Assembly (NCBI GenBank): GCA_001275005.1
Contig: JWZX01001326.1
Span: forward strand, 1-23,052
Length of the DNA stretch: 23,052 nucleotides
DNA from: Chrysochromulina tobinii
Lineage: Eukaryota > Haptophyta > Prymnesiales > Chrysochromulinaceae
Direction: 5' to 3'
The position numbers and the translations under genes are program-made. Of the stretch, positions 8,601 through 16,098 are shown piece by piece; the stretch's first letter is position 1; each line of letters begins with the position of its first letter. Under the pieces are notes generated by a model that saw only the letters and a list, made by a program, of their open reading frames with translations, did no database searches and was not told the DNA's origin.

Positions 8601-10472
8601 GGACGACTCGCGCTTGGGAGCCGCGTGCACGTGCTCGAGACCATCGACACGGACGAGGGTATGCGGCGCGCGCGCGTCGCACTCGAGGGCACGCCCGACG
8701 TCGACTACGGCTGGATGACCGTGCTCACCAAAGACGGATCCGCCAACCTGCGCGTCCTGCGCAAGTCGGAGTGGCCCGTCTCAGCCAACCCGGCGGCCGA
8801 CGCGGCCGACGGTGGCGGTGGCGGCGCGCCAACCGAGCAGTTCGCGGGACCGACCTTGCGGCAGCAGACTTTGGAAGGCGATGCGAAGCTGCTCGGTGTG
8901 GCGCGCGTGTCGGAGCAGCTCAAGGCGCTCTACGGGCAGGCGGGCGGCCTGCCAGCCGCTGAGCCGACCCCGAAGGCAATCCCTAAGGGGACCCCGAACG
9001 GGAAGACCTCTACGAGCAAAGCTGCCGCACCTGGGAAGCTCAAGGTGGCCAGCACGCCGACGATCAAGGCTGCCGGTAAGAAGAGCGGCGGCACGCCCGT
9101 CCTGGTCAAGCCCCCCAAGACGACGCCCATAGGCTCGAGCCGAGCTGCCAAGCTCTTGGGCGCCGTTGCCACGGACTCGAAGCTCGTTGCCATCAACAAG
9201 GAGCTCGTGGCCTCTGATGAGCCCAAGGCTTCTGCGCCAGCTTCGCCTCTGCCACCAACGGCTCCGCCTCTGCCGCCATCGGCTCCGCCTCTGCCCTCAG
9301 CGGCCACGCCCACCTTTATGGCAGAGGCGCTCGCGACTTCGTGGTCGGCCTCCGTGAGCGCCGCCGCGAGCGCCCCCCTCGACGAGGCCGGCGTCGTCAA
9401 GAAGGCCAAGATGGCGGCGGCCACCCCGACCGAAGAGGTGAGTGCCACCAAGAAGGGAAAGAAGGCGAGCGCCGGTACCGGTAGCAAAGCGGCCAAGCCG
9501 CCCAAGGCGAAGAAGGAACTCTTTGAGGCCTCGAGCGCGACAGGCAACGCCAGTGATGCCGTGGTCAACTTGTTCGACGCTCTCGGCGCGAACGGGCCGC
9601 ACGACGTCGGCGCGAGCGTGCACCGAGCACCGGTCCAGGTGCCGGTGCCGGCAGCGCCGCCGCCCGAGCCGCGACCGCCGCCGCCGCCGTATGCGGAGGA
9701 GGCATGGGAGGCTGACGAGGCGGAGGCGTCGCCCCACGGCCCGCCGTCGCCGCCAATCAAGAGCTCGCGAGGCCGGCCGCTCTCCGCGGCCGAGGCAGCG
9801 GAGGTTGCTGAACTTCAGTCCATGGGTATTGGGCGGGGCCGAGCTACGCCCAGAGCTACACCCAGGGGCGAAGCCACCCCCCGGGCGGCGCTCAAGGCAA
9901 CTCCCAAGAAGAGCGCCGGACCGGGGCGGAGCGCCGACGCGGCATCGCCATCCCTGACCAAAAGCAAGGCTGCCAAGGCTAAGGCTGTTGCGACCGCGCC
10001 TAACGCGCTCGCCACGCCCGCCGTGCCCGCCACGCCCGCCACCCCCGTGGTGACGACGAACACGCCGGGCAGCGGAAGGTTGGCTAAGCTGAGCCTTGGC
10101 AGCAGCCTGGATGGGCCCCTCGCCATCCGGACGGAGGGCAGCCTCTCGACGCACACGACCGAAACGACGCCCTCGCCCAACGACATGTCCTCCGCAGTGA
10201 ACGAAAAGAAGAAGCCCGCAGCGGCTGCCGGCGCCGGCGCCGGCACCAAGAAGCCGATCGCCACCTCGCCGACTGTCTCGGTGAGCGCGGCGGCGACCAG
10301 GGCGAAGGCGGACCAAGCGAGGGCCCTCGAGATCAAGGCGGACCAAGCATGGGCCGTGGAGGCTAAGGCGGCTAAGGTGCCCATCGCCAGCTCGGTCGAT
10401 GCGCTGATGGCGCAGCTCATGGCCCAGGCGGCGGCCGAGATCCGCGGTCAACAGAGCCCAGTCTTCTCTTAA
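5700..10472 (+). CDS. Giant multidomain protein with degenerate SDR-like N-terminus; frame broken at two homopolymers
   Basis: Read through two frame breaks, this gene encodes about 1,590 residues. Residues 1-275 match the short-chain dehydrogenase fold but look inactive. The TGxxxGxG loop is AADSASGLG (21-29), the NNAG position reads HGAIEEAG (104-111), and the active-site Tyr is Ala219 in AADAK; Asn131, Ser158 and Lys223 remain. Residues 276-720 are Ala/Pro/Lys/acid-rich and probably disordered. After a C8 run (7877-7884) coding moves to another frame until a G10 run (8254-8263). That section reads as an ordered, helical then strand-rich domain including YIFAELMPFRLWM. An SH3-like segment follows near 948-1027 (SRVHVLE...YGWMT). 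The remainder is low-complexity, with PLPPxAP and ATPRATPRG motifs. The first ATG is at 5700. A scaffold role is my inference. Confidence 0.72.
7877..7884. other. C8 homopolymer at a frame break (apparent -1 base)
   Basis: Upstream coding is in the frame of 5700. Downstream coding resumes in the frame that one extra C would restore (reading tgc ccc ccc ccg gac gcg). The original frame runs on in Ser/Arg-rich noise to a stop at 8064-8066. The most likely cause is a base missing from the assembly or a length polymorphism. Confidence 0.75.
8254..8263. other. G10 homopolymer at the compensating frame break (apparent +1 base)
   Basis: Coding before the run is in the shifted frame; after it, the original frame continues to the stop at 10470-10472. 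Nine G would join the two as SAGGGVVWVYIF. Together with the C8 run, the net shift is zero. Confidence 0.75.
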
Positions 10473-10705
10473 AACGTTGACGTCGGGACACAGAAGAAGC
10501 CATCGAAACGCCCCTCGTCATGGGAACGGCCCGCGGTTCAAAAATCAGACATAGTTGCTCTTTACTCGGACATGTCAGTGTCGGTGGGAGAGCGGTCGAC
10601 GTTGAGCCCGGTTTGGTTCCCGTGTAGGGGCATCTGGGAAAAGACGCAAAAGGCAACGGTTGCGAAGGATTAGTTTACTAGTGATATGAGCATCTCCGGT
10701 TTTGC
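10473..10705. other. Intergenic region upstream of the GT25-like gene
   Basis: These 233 bp hold the 3' end of the giant SDR-like gene and the 5' region of the GT25-like gene. They are less G+C-rich than the flanks. The palindrome TTGCATGCAA (10702-10711) covers the downstream start codon. No gene or RNA is seen. Confidence 0.55.
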
Positions 10706-12163
10706 ATGCAACACAGTCAGTCAGGATTCCAGTCACGAATCAGTTTCTTCGCGGTCCCCCCACGCCACGAAATAGGACACAACCATGTTGTCGTGGCTTT
10801 GAAGGCCTTCAGAATGGTGTGTACGTCACTGCTGGCCCTGCTGCTAGTCACCGATTGGCAACTTTACTCTGCTTTGCCTGACGCTTCTGATGTCAGCCTG
10901 CTCCCCGCGCTCGTCATCTCCAACTCTGAAGAGCGCTTTGAGCGCTCAGCTGCAATGCTGCGCACTTTCGGCTTTGGCGCCATGCACTCACCAGCAGCTT
11001 ACGTGAACATGACACCGACGTGTGGAGGAACCAACGGCCACAGACTCGCGCTCCGCAAGGCCTGGCAGAGGATTATGGACGAGGACCGGGCAATGGCCGT
11101 ATTTGAGGACGACGCCGTCCCAGCAACAGGCGTGGCGCGTTCCGAGATCCATGACTACATAAACGACTCTGCAAAGGACCATGATCTTATCTGGCTGGGA
11201 GGAATCGGGCGCTTGGGCAACTGTCATGTGAAGATGGACACGTGTTTTCAGACTCGAATCCTCGGTCAGAAGGCGAGCAACACATTCTACACCGATCATG
11301 CTCGCTGGGTCACGCCGCGCGCGGCCCGTATCATGCTAGGATGCACTCGACCCTGCATCAAGGAGAAGGGCTGGGGCGTGGATTCGATCGCACGCGCTGT
11401 CTGCCGCGTAGGCTTGCACGGCGCCAAGAACACCACCTGGCGCCAACGCACGTTCATCACCTTGGCGCCGCTTGCACGCATGGAACTTCCTAAACTTGCC
11501 ATGAGCATCGTCAATCATTATTGCCTACCCTCCGTGAAGATGGACCTGCTGCATCGCGACCGCACGCCGCTGCGCTGCCGGCTGCCACCAGAGAGTCCAG
11601 CTCAGAGAACATCACCCAAAGAGCGTACAGCACTGGGCAGTTTGCAACGTGTGTCGAGCTCGCCGCTGGTCTCCATTGGCTACTTTTGGCAGAAGCAGAG
11701 CAACACCTCCTCCGCAAATGAGCAGCTCCGTGAGAAAATCGCCTATGAAACCTTTGCTGTGCGCGTGCTGAACACAACGATCGAGCACACACACGCATGC
11801 CACAGCAAGCACGTGATGCACCGCATGCTCATGAGACCGGGCAGCCAAGCCGAGCTCACATCCAAGTGTGAAGCCCGGTGCATGCAGCGGCATGGGCAAT
11901 GCGCCGCCTTTGGCACCGGCCGCAACCGATTAGGCACGCCTGTGTGCTCGCTCTTCAAGGTGTGCGGTGCACCTGCGGCAACGCCCCACCATGAGTCCTC
12001 CGAATCCACGCCACCCAGGGCGGAGACGGAGAAGCAGGAGGATGATGCGCCGGCCGTGCACTCCATCCTTGAAGCGTCCATGCCGCTGACCACATACAAG
12101 GATCCTGAGATCAGCAGTGAGCTCGTGCGATACTTTAGCGTACGGCAGCCGCAGCTCACGTAG
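10706..12163 (+). CDS. GT25-like glycosyltransferase with PAN/Apple-like C-terminal domain
   Basis: A 485-residue protein, probably a type II Golgi enzyme. A membrane anchor spans about 37-55, starting at an internal Met37 (10814) that may be the real initiator. Residues 68-250 resemble family GT25 (LPS/procollagen galactosyltransferases): a SNSEERFERSAAMLRTFGF opening strand, GHRLALRKAW (111-120), the acidic AVFEDDAVP site (131-139), and a WVTPRAARIML segment ending in WGVDS. Residues 365-420 hold Cys365, 388, 392, 399, 414 and 420 in a CEARC...QCAAFG...CSLF pattern typical of PAN/Apple domains, which bind protein or carbohydrate. An acidic linker and a short tail follow. The start codon lies in TTGCATGCAA. 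The next gene (GT77-like) is on the same strand about 400 bp away. Donor and acceptor are unknown. Confidence 0.83.
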   Translation: MQHSQSGFQSRISFFAVPPRHEIGHNHVVVALKAFRMVCTSLLALLLVTDWQLYSALPDASDVSLLPALVISNSEERFERSAAMLRTFGFGAMHSPAAYVNMTPTCGGTNGHRLALRKAWQRIMDEDRAMAVFEDDAVPATGVARSEIHDYINDSAKDHDLIWLGGIGRLGNCHVKMDTCFQTRILGQKASNTFYTDHARWVTPRAARIMLGCTRPCIKEKGWGVDSIARAVCRVGLHGAKNTTWRQRTFITLAPLARMELPKLAMSIVNHYCLPSVKMDLLHRDRTPLRCRLPPESPAQRTSPKERTALGSLQRVSSSPLVSIGYFWQKQSNTSSANEQLREKIAYETFAVRVLNTTIEHTHACHSKHVMHRMLMRPGSQAELTSKCEARCMQRHGQCAAFGTGRNRLGTPVCSLFKVCGAPAATPHHESSESTPPRAETEKQEDDAPAVHSILEASMPLTTYKDPEISSELVRYFSVRQPQLT

Positions 12164-12183
12164 CTCTTGTGTAGCTCTTTTGT
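12161..12183. repeat. Short direct repeat at the GT25-like stop codon
   Basis: TAGCTCTT occurs at 12161-12168 (including the stop codon) and again at 12172-12179, each followed by a TGTG-containing stretch. It is short and may be chance or slippage in the 3' UTR. Confidence 0.5.
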
Positions 12184-12560
12184 GTGTGGACTCGATAGGT
12201 ACTACGCTTCCCACGGTCCTAATCCCGCGGATAGGTCTCAGGTCGTGGGCTTCGAGGAGGTCAGAGGGAAGGGGGAGGCGACCGAGGACCATGGACCGAT
12301 ATCGCTCTGAATCAAAGTTGAAAGTAACGAGGAAATTTCGCGACAGCTCACACGTAGACGAGGCGACTCTGCTCTCTGGCGTACTTTGGCGCCTTTTTGC
12401 TTTTTCGTTTTCTCGCGGTAGCCGTTACCCGGCCCGCTGCCGCTCGCCGTACTGTACGGCTGTCGTGGTGAAAAATACACGCATGCAAGTATTACAAAAG
12501 GTACAGTAAAAGGGATGCGTCCGTGAATGTTATATTTTCGAGGAACACATATCCGGAAGC
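12164..12560. other. Intergenic region with promoter of the GT77-like gene
   Basis: This holds the 3' UTR of the GT25-like gene and the 5' region of the GT77-like gene. It contains a T-rich tract near 12395-12415, a perfect 15-bp palindrome (12446-12460), GCATGCAA at 12481-12488 and A+T-rich DNA up to the start codon. A 130-codon open frame overlaps it but has no domain and poor codon quality. Confidence 0.6.
12446..12460. promoter_or_regulatory. 15-bp perfect palindrome upstream of GT77-like gene
   Basis: GCCGTAC-T-GTACGGC is a perfect 7+1+7 palindrome about 100 bp before the start codon at 12561. A one-base centre cannot form an RNA loop, so a site for a dimeric DNA-binding protein is more plausible. 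The role is inferred from position and symmetry only. Confidence 0.35.
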
Positions 12561-13802
12561 ATGTTTTTGCGAGATCCTGCCATGATCAGCACGTCATTGC
12601 AGACTCTCTTGCTGTTCGTCACGGCCTACGCACGATTTGCGCATGCGCGCAGTAAACTTCTCGATGACCCTCGCGAGGTTAGCCGCCAACGTATGTTCTG
12701 GATAAATCTGCTGACGCCACCGGACGTTGTGAAACGTCTGCAGCACGCTGCAGGCATCGCGCTCTCAAGGGAGTCTTCGTGCGTCCCAACAGGTGGGTTG
12801 CTACTGACATATTCGAATGAATATCACGCGCCTTTCATGGAGCTCACTCGCCGAGGGCTCCACCGGAGCAGCCCGGATTGCAACGTCCTGCTTCGAGCCG
12901 TTGCCGTCTGCTTTGGCCACAGCAACAGCAGCATTTGCGTGCAGGCGCCAGCGGCTGCGGCGAGCGACCATCGGAAGCGGCAATATCACGAAATCATTTG
13001 GATAAAGTGGAACATTATTGATTTTGTATTCCAAGTGCCAGGTTGTGAATTTGTCTTCTTCTTTGACGCCGACGTGGTGCTCTTCCAAAACCCATTCCTC
13101 GCAATCGAGGCCGGGCTGCACGCCCCGCTGTCTCAGCTTGACTTCGGCATCATGTACCAACCCACGGGCCCTTGGGAAGGCGCTGTTGTGCGCCACCCAG
13201 CGATGCCAATCCCTGCACCGCCATCGCAAACTGCTGGCGGCGCTGCGGTGCTTCATAATCGTCGCCAGCATGACGCGGCCTCCAAAGGATACGGTCGTCC
13301 CATTTGTGGAGACGTGACCACGGTTCACCGAGGGCATGAGGTCAATAGCGGGCAAGTGCTCCTTAGAAGTCGCGATCTCTTGCGAATCATCGTGGACGCA
13401 AGGCCACTCGTTTTTCATGCTAGCAGCCAGCTTGACCAGCAGACTGTGAGCAAGATCTTGCGGCTGCAGCAGACCAGAAGATCAGTTCAAACCTCGAGAA
13501 CCGTCAGCACCGCCAAGTTGGGATCTGTGAACAAATCGCTGCCGTTCTTCAGTGAGCGTAACCGCTATCATGCATGTTTGCTGCCAGAGGGCTTCACGGA
13601 GCACTGCTGGTGCCGCAATAACGTCACGTGCGCAGTGGACAGCTGTTCGATGGTCAGCTATCACGCTACGTGCCTCTCGACCTTCTCGTACAAGTATGCA
13701 GGCGCCCTCGCTGCAATTGAGCGTTTCGAACATCCAGCCTGTCAGCGCTGGCGTCTGAAGCATCCTTTGCGGCCTCCACGATTGAGAGAGGCATTGCCCT
13801 AA
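12561..13802 (+). CDS. Nucleotide-diphospho-sugar transferase, GT77-like (PF03407)
   Basis: A 413-residue secretory-pathway glycosyltransferase. Residues 8-28 form a signal peptide or anchor (TSLQTLLLFVTAYARFAHA). The GT-A core has KWNIIDFVFQ (149-158), then the metal and donor site FFFDADVVLFQNPF (166-179; DxD = Asp169-Ala-Asp171), EVNSGQVLLR (260-269, the family's N-S-G strand) and LDQQTV (291-296). Together these are characteristic of the nucleotide-diphospho-sugar transferase family, which in plants and algae includes arabinosyl-, xylosyl- and galactosyltransferases. The C-terminal part has a Cys cluster (CWCRNNVTCAVDSC) that may form disulfides. Sequons occur at N122, N324 and N354. Codon use is less G+C-biased than in the giant SDR-like gene. 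The family is confident; sugar and acceptor are not predictable. Confidence 0.9.
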   Translation: MFLRDPAMISTSLQTLLLFVTAYARFAHARSKLLDDPREVSRQRMFWINLLTPPDVVKRLQHAAGIALSRESSCVPTGGLLLTYSNEYHAPFMELTRRGLHRSSPDCNVLLRAVAVCFGHSNSSICVQAPAAAASDHRKRQYHEIIWIKWNIIDFVFQVPGCEFVFFFDADVVLFQNPFLAIEAGLHAPLSQLDFGIMYQPTGPWEGAVVRHPAMPIPAPPSQTAGGAAVLHNRRQHDAASKGYGRPICGDVTTVHRGHEVNSGQVLLRSRDLLRIIVDARPLVFHASSQLDQQTVSKILRLQQTRRSVQTSRTVSTAKLGSVNKSLPFFSERNRYHACLLPEGFTEHCWCRNNVTCAVDSCSMVSYHATCLSTFSYKYAGALAAIERFEHPACQRWRLKHPLRPPRLREALP

Positions 13803-14631
13803 GGAATATCTCAACCAGATATCTCCTGACCGAAGACGATTTTATGCTCCACCTCAGGCATCTCACTACTCACAAAGCGAAGTGTTACTCTGATCACTGT
13901 ATGCTATACTGCTATACGAACTGCGATCGTATTACTACCTGCGATGTGGTGAAAAATGGGTGAGATATGCGTGACATATGGGTGAGATAATTCAGTGATT
14001 GACAGATGACACAGATGTTCGGCGGTAATTGAGGCAGGCCGACCGCCTAAGGGACCGCCCAGGTACGCCCAGGCAGGCCCGGTTAGTACATAGTAGGCCG
14101 TTTTATCTACAGATACCACGTGGGAGGGCCGCTCTCGTTTTGAAAGAGGGGGCTTCTTCGCAAACGACGGAGGACGGTATTTTGAATTTTGTTTTTGAAA
14201 GAGGGGGCTTCTTCGCAAACGACGGAGGACGGTACGGTCGTTAGGCAACAGTCCAAGTCCGAAACCGCGGCCCCTCGCCACGCACGGACACGCACACCGG
14301 TGACGGCGATGGTCGCCGCACGGACGAAACCGCGTGCTTGCATATGGACCAGTAACGTTCCCGCACTCAGTCTGGAGCGTGTGACGTATGTCTGCCAGTG
14401 TCAGACTCAAGATTCAGGGTCATAGTGCGCGACGGGTTACGTCAAGGGTTCGTCAGTGTCATCAACTAATTAAAATCTCGGAGATTAAATCTGAATAATA
14501 TACGAGCAAGCCAGCAAATACCCAACGTCGTCTGCTGACATGAGGCTCAGTGGCGAAGTGTGCTTCGAATTTTTCACGGGAGCACGTGCTGTTTTTCGCG
14601 CCTCGCTCGTGAGTGAATACTCTCGCGAGCC
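13803..14631. other. Gene-poor intergenic region with repeats
   Basis: This 830-bp stretch follows the GT77-like gene. It holds an A+T-richer part (13803-14010) with imperfect GGGTGAGATA repeats near 13960-13990, a G+C-rich AGGC/CCCAGG-repetitive part (about 14030-14095), the 42-bp direct repeat (14138-14234) and a further region without signal. Open frames on both strands here are built from the repeat itself and show no domain. Confidence 0.6.
14138..14234. repeat. 42-bp direct repeat, two identical copies 55 bp apart
   Basis: Copies at 14138-14179 and 14193-14234 are identical, starting TTTTGAAAGAGGGGG and ending GGAGGACGGTA, with a 13-bp A+T-rich spacer. The exact identity suggests recent duplication or a member of a dispersed repeat family. 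Terminal target-site or inverted-repeat features are not visible. Confidence 0.9.
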
Positions 14632-14919
14632 ATGGACGACGACGATTTGCTTGACGATTCGCACAGGAGCTGCTCACGCACGGCCGAGGTCGAGTCTCTG
14701 AAGGCGACTGTGAATGCCGAGTGTGAAGAGCGCATACGACTTCTTTATGACTTCTCTCGACGATCGGTCGATCGCCATACTTCAAGGGGGCGCTCCCCTC
14801 ACGTACGCCTCGCCGCCGCGCCCTGGCTGGGTGCCCAAGGGTGCGGCAACGCTCGAGGCGCGAGGGAGACGGACTCCCGCCCGTGCACGACGCCGCGGCC
14901 TGTTGAGTGCCCGCGGTGA
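14632..14919 (+). CDS. Possible small protein, convergent with and overlapping the FkbM gene
   Basis: A 95-codon frame begins at an ATG in a textbook Kozak context (GCCATGG). Its first 48 or so residues look protein-like: an acidic MDDDDLLDD start, then a helical VESLKATVNAECEERIRLLYDF stretch interrupted by no unusual codons. After about 14770 it overlaps the antisense end of the FkbM gene and turns Arg/Pro-rich. A neighbouring plus frame is open from 14714 to 15025, so a frameshift or splice within the gene is conceivable. No family is recognised; it may be spurious. Confidence 0.25.
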   Translation: MDDDDLLDDSHRSCSRTAEVESLKATVNAECEERIRLLYDFSRRSVDRHTSRGRSPHVRLAAAPWLGAQGCGNARGARETDSRPCTTPRPVECPR

Positions 14920-15948
14920 AGCGACACTCTGTCATCTTCGTACGACTCGTCGTCCATGGCTAGGAACCGGGTTGAGCATTTTACGCTTCTTGCCATATCT
15001 AAAATGGGAGGAAGTTTATCCTTGATAGCGCACCATTTGCGTTGGCACTGACGTGGATGCCACTCCAAGGTCATCGTGTGAATCCGGTTGCACAGCTGCC
15101 CACGAAAGAGCAGGGCAGTCAGCAATTCAAATTCAGAGCCTTCCACATCCAATTTCATCAGTATGCGTGCATCTTTAGGCTCGAGGGCATTCAGCCAAGA
15201 CGGAAAGTCAATTTGGGTGAGATTAACGGCAGTGAGATTCACGCTTTTAACGGCGTGTTGGCTGGGGTCCACCTGGCTGGAGAAGCCCCAATCATTGTGC
15301 TTTTTCTCCATTTCTGTATTCTTGTAGTAGAATGTGATCGAGCTGTTGCTGATTCCCACCGGACTGCTGTAAATCACCATGTCTTTGTCCTTGAAATTAT
15401 GTCGGAGGCTGACGTGTCGATCGATGTGATTCATATTTGGTTCGAAGCCTCGATAGCAAACGTGACTACGATCACGGCCGAACATTTGGTCCATCAACGG
15501 AACCATTTTCAAACTTTTCGGAAAGTCAGTGCCGTTGTACAAGAAATGTGCGTTGAGGCCCACGTTTGCACCTACGTCCAGAAAGATGTGTCGGCACGTA
15601 TGATGCGTTCCTCTTCCTGTGCTGTTGAGTTGCATTTTTGCGTTGATCCTGGGACACAGATTTTGCTAGTGAGGACAGGATGTGGTGGCAACAGTAGCGG
15701 GGCTGGTCGAGACGCACCTCCCCAGCTCGGTTGCAAAAGAGGTCGCCACGACTAGCAAAAGCCTGCGTCAAAAGCATCATCCACCACGTGAGGACCATTC
15801 CCAAAGCAATTCGCGAGCTCGCGAGCACGCGCCACTCCGCAGAGCGCGTACCTTGCCAGCACGGACAGCCAGAACCGGAGAGCCATGGCGGACACCTCTT
15901 TGCGTATTTTGCGAACCTTGAGCGAGACAAAGGAGTAGTCCCCTCCAT
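14799..15948 (-). CDS. FkbM-family methyltransferase, type II membrane protein (two exons)
   Basis: Exon 1 (15948-15718) encodes 77 residues and exon 2 (15665-14799) 288 residues, joined across a 52-bp GT-AG intron to give 365. Exon 1 provides a basic N-terminus and a membrane anchor (about 46-65, IALGMVLTWWMMLLTQAF). Exon 2 is a SAM-dependent methyltransferase of the FkbM type (Methyltransf_21): motif I IFLDVGANVG at 104-113, FEPN near 151, and MKLDVEGSEFELL around 247-259, closing with DDESYEDD. FkbM enzymes O-methylate sugars and polyketides; a Golgi enzyme next to glycosyltransferases suggests glycan methylation. The last 40 or so residues are Arg/Pro-rich and may be poorly conserved. Codon use is notably less G+C-rich than in most neighbours. 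It is divergent from the PhyH gene. The family is confident. Confidence 0.87.
15666..15717 (-). other. 52-bp spliceosomal intron of the FkbM gene
   Basis: On the minus strand the donor is GAG|GTGCGT (15717-15712) and the acceptor CTCACTAG|CAA (ends 15666). Removal joins GGG GAG to CAA AAT in phase 0. This connects the frame carrying the membrane anchor to the frame carrying the methyltransferase domain, each otherwise ending or starting abruptly. It is the only intron in the window supported by both splice signals and protein sense. Confidence 0.8.
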
Positions 15949-16098
15949 GTGAAATCAGCCCCTGGTGGCGGATTCTAGCTCATTGTAAAGATACGAGTCA
16001 CATCTTATCAATATCTTTAATCAGTGCATCGTGCATGCAAATGCCTCGTAATGCTACATGTACCGAAATAATATTTTGATTTGTTTTGTCAATATATA
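15949..16098. promoter_or_regulatory. Short divergent (bidirectional) promoter region
   Basis: These 150 A+T-rich bp lie between the FkbM (-) and PhyH (+) start codons. They contain GCATGCAA (16033-16040), a 7-bp inverted repeat AAAGATA/TATCTTT (15987-15993 and 16012-16018) and a TATATAA (16093-16099) that runs into the PhyH ATG. If that TATA is used, translation of PhyH would start further downstream. Confidence 0.5.

Noticed and set aside
9297-10451. 384-codon minus-strand frame opposite the low-complexity tail
   Set aside because: Gly/Arg-rich composition with no motif. The plus-strand frame continues the giant gene to a clean stop.
15430-15460. tRNA-like GGTTCGAAGCC sequence
   Set aside because: It lies within the FkbM coding exon and no matching acceptor or anticodon stems are found.
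15042-15755. 237-codon plus-strand frame opposite the FkbM gene
   Set aside because: It is antisense to a clear FkbM domain with motif I and the LDVEGSE motif, and shows no domain itself.
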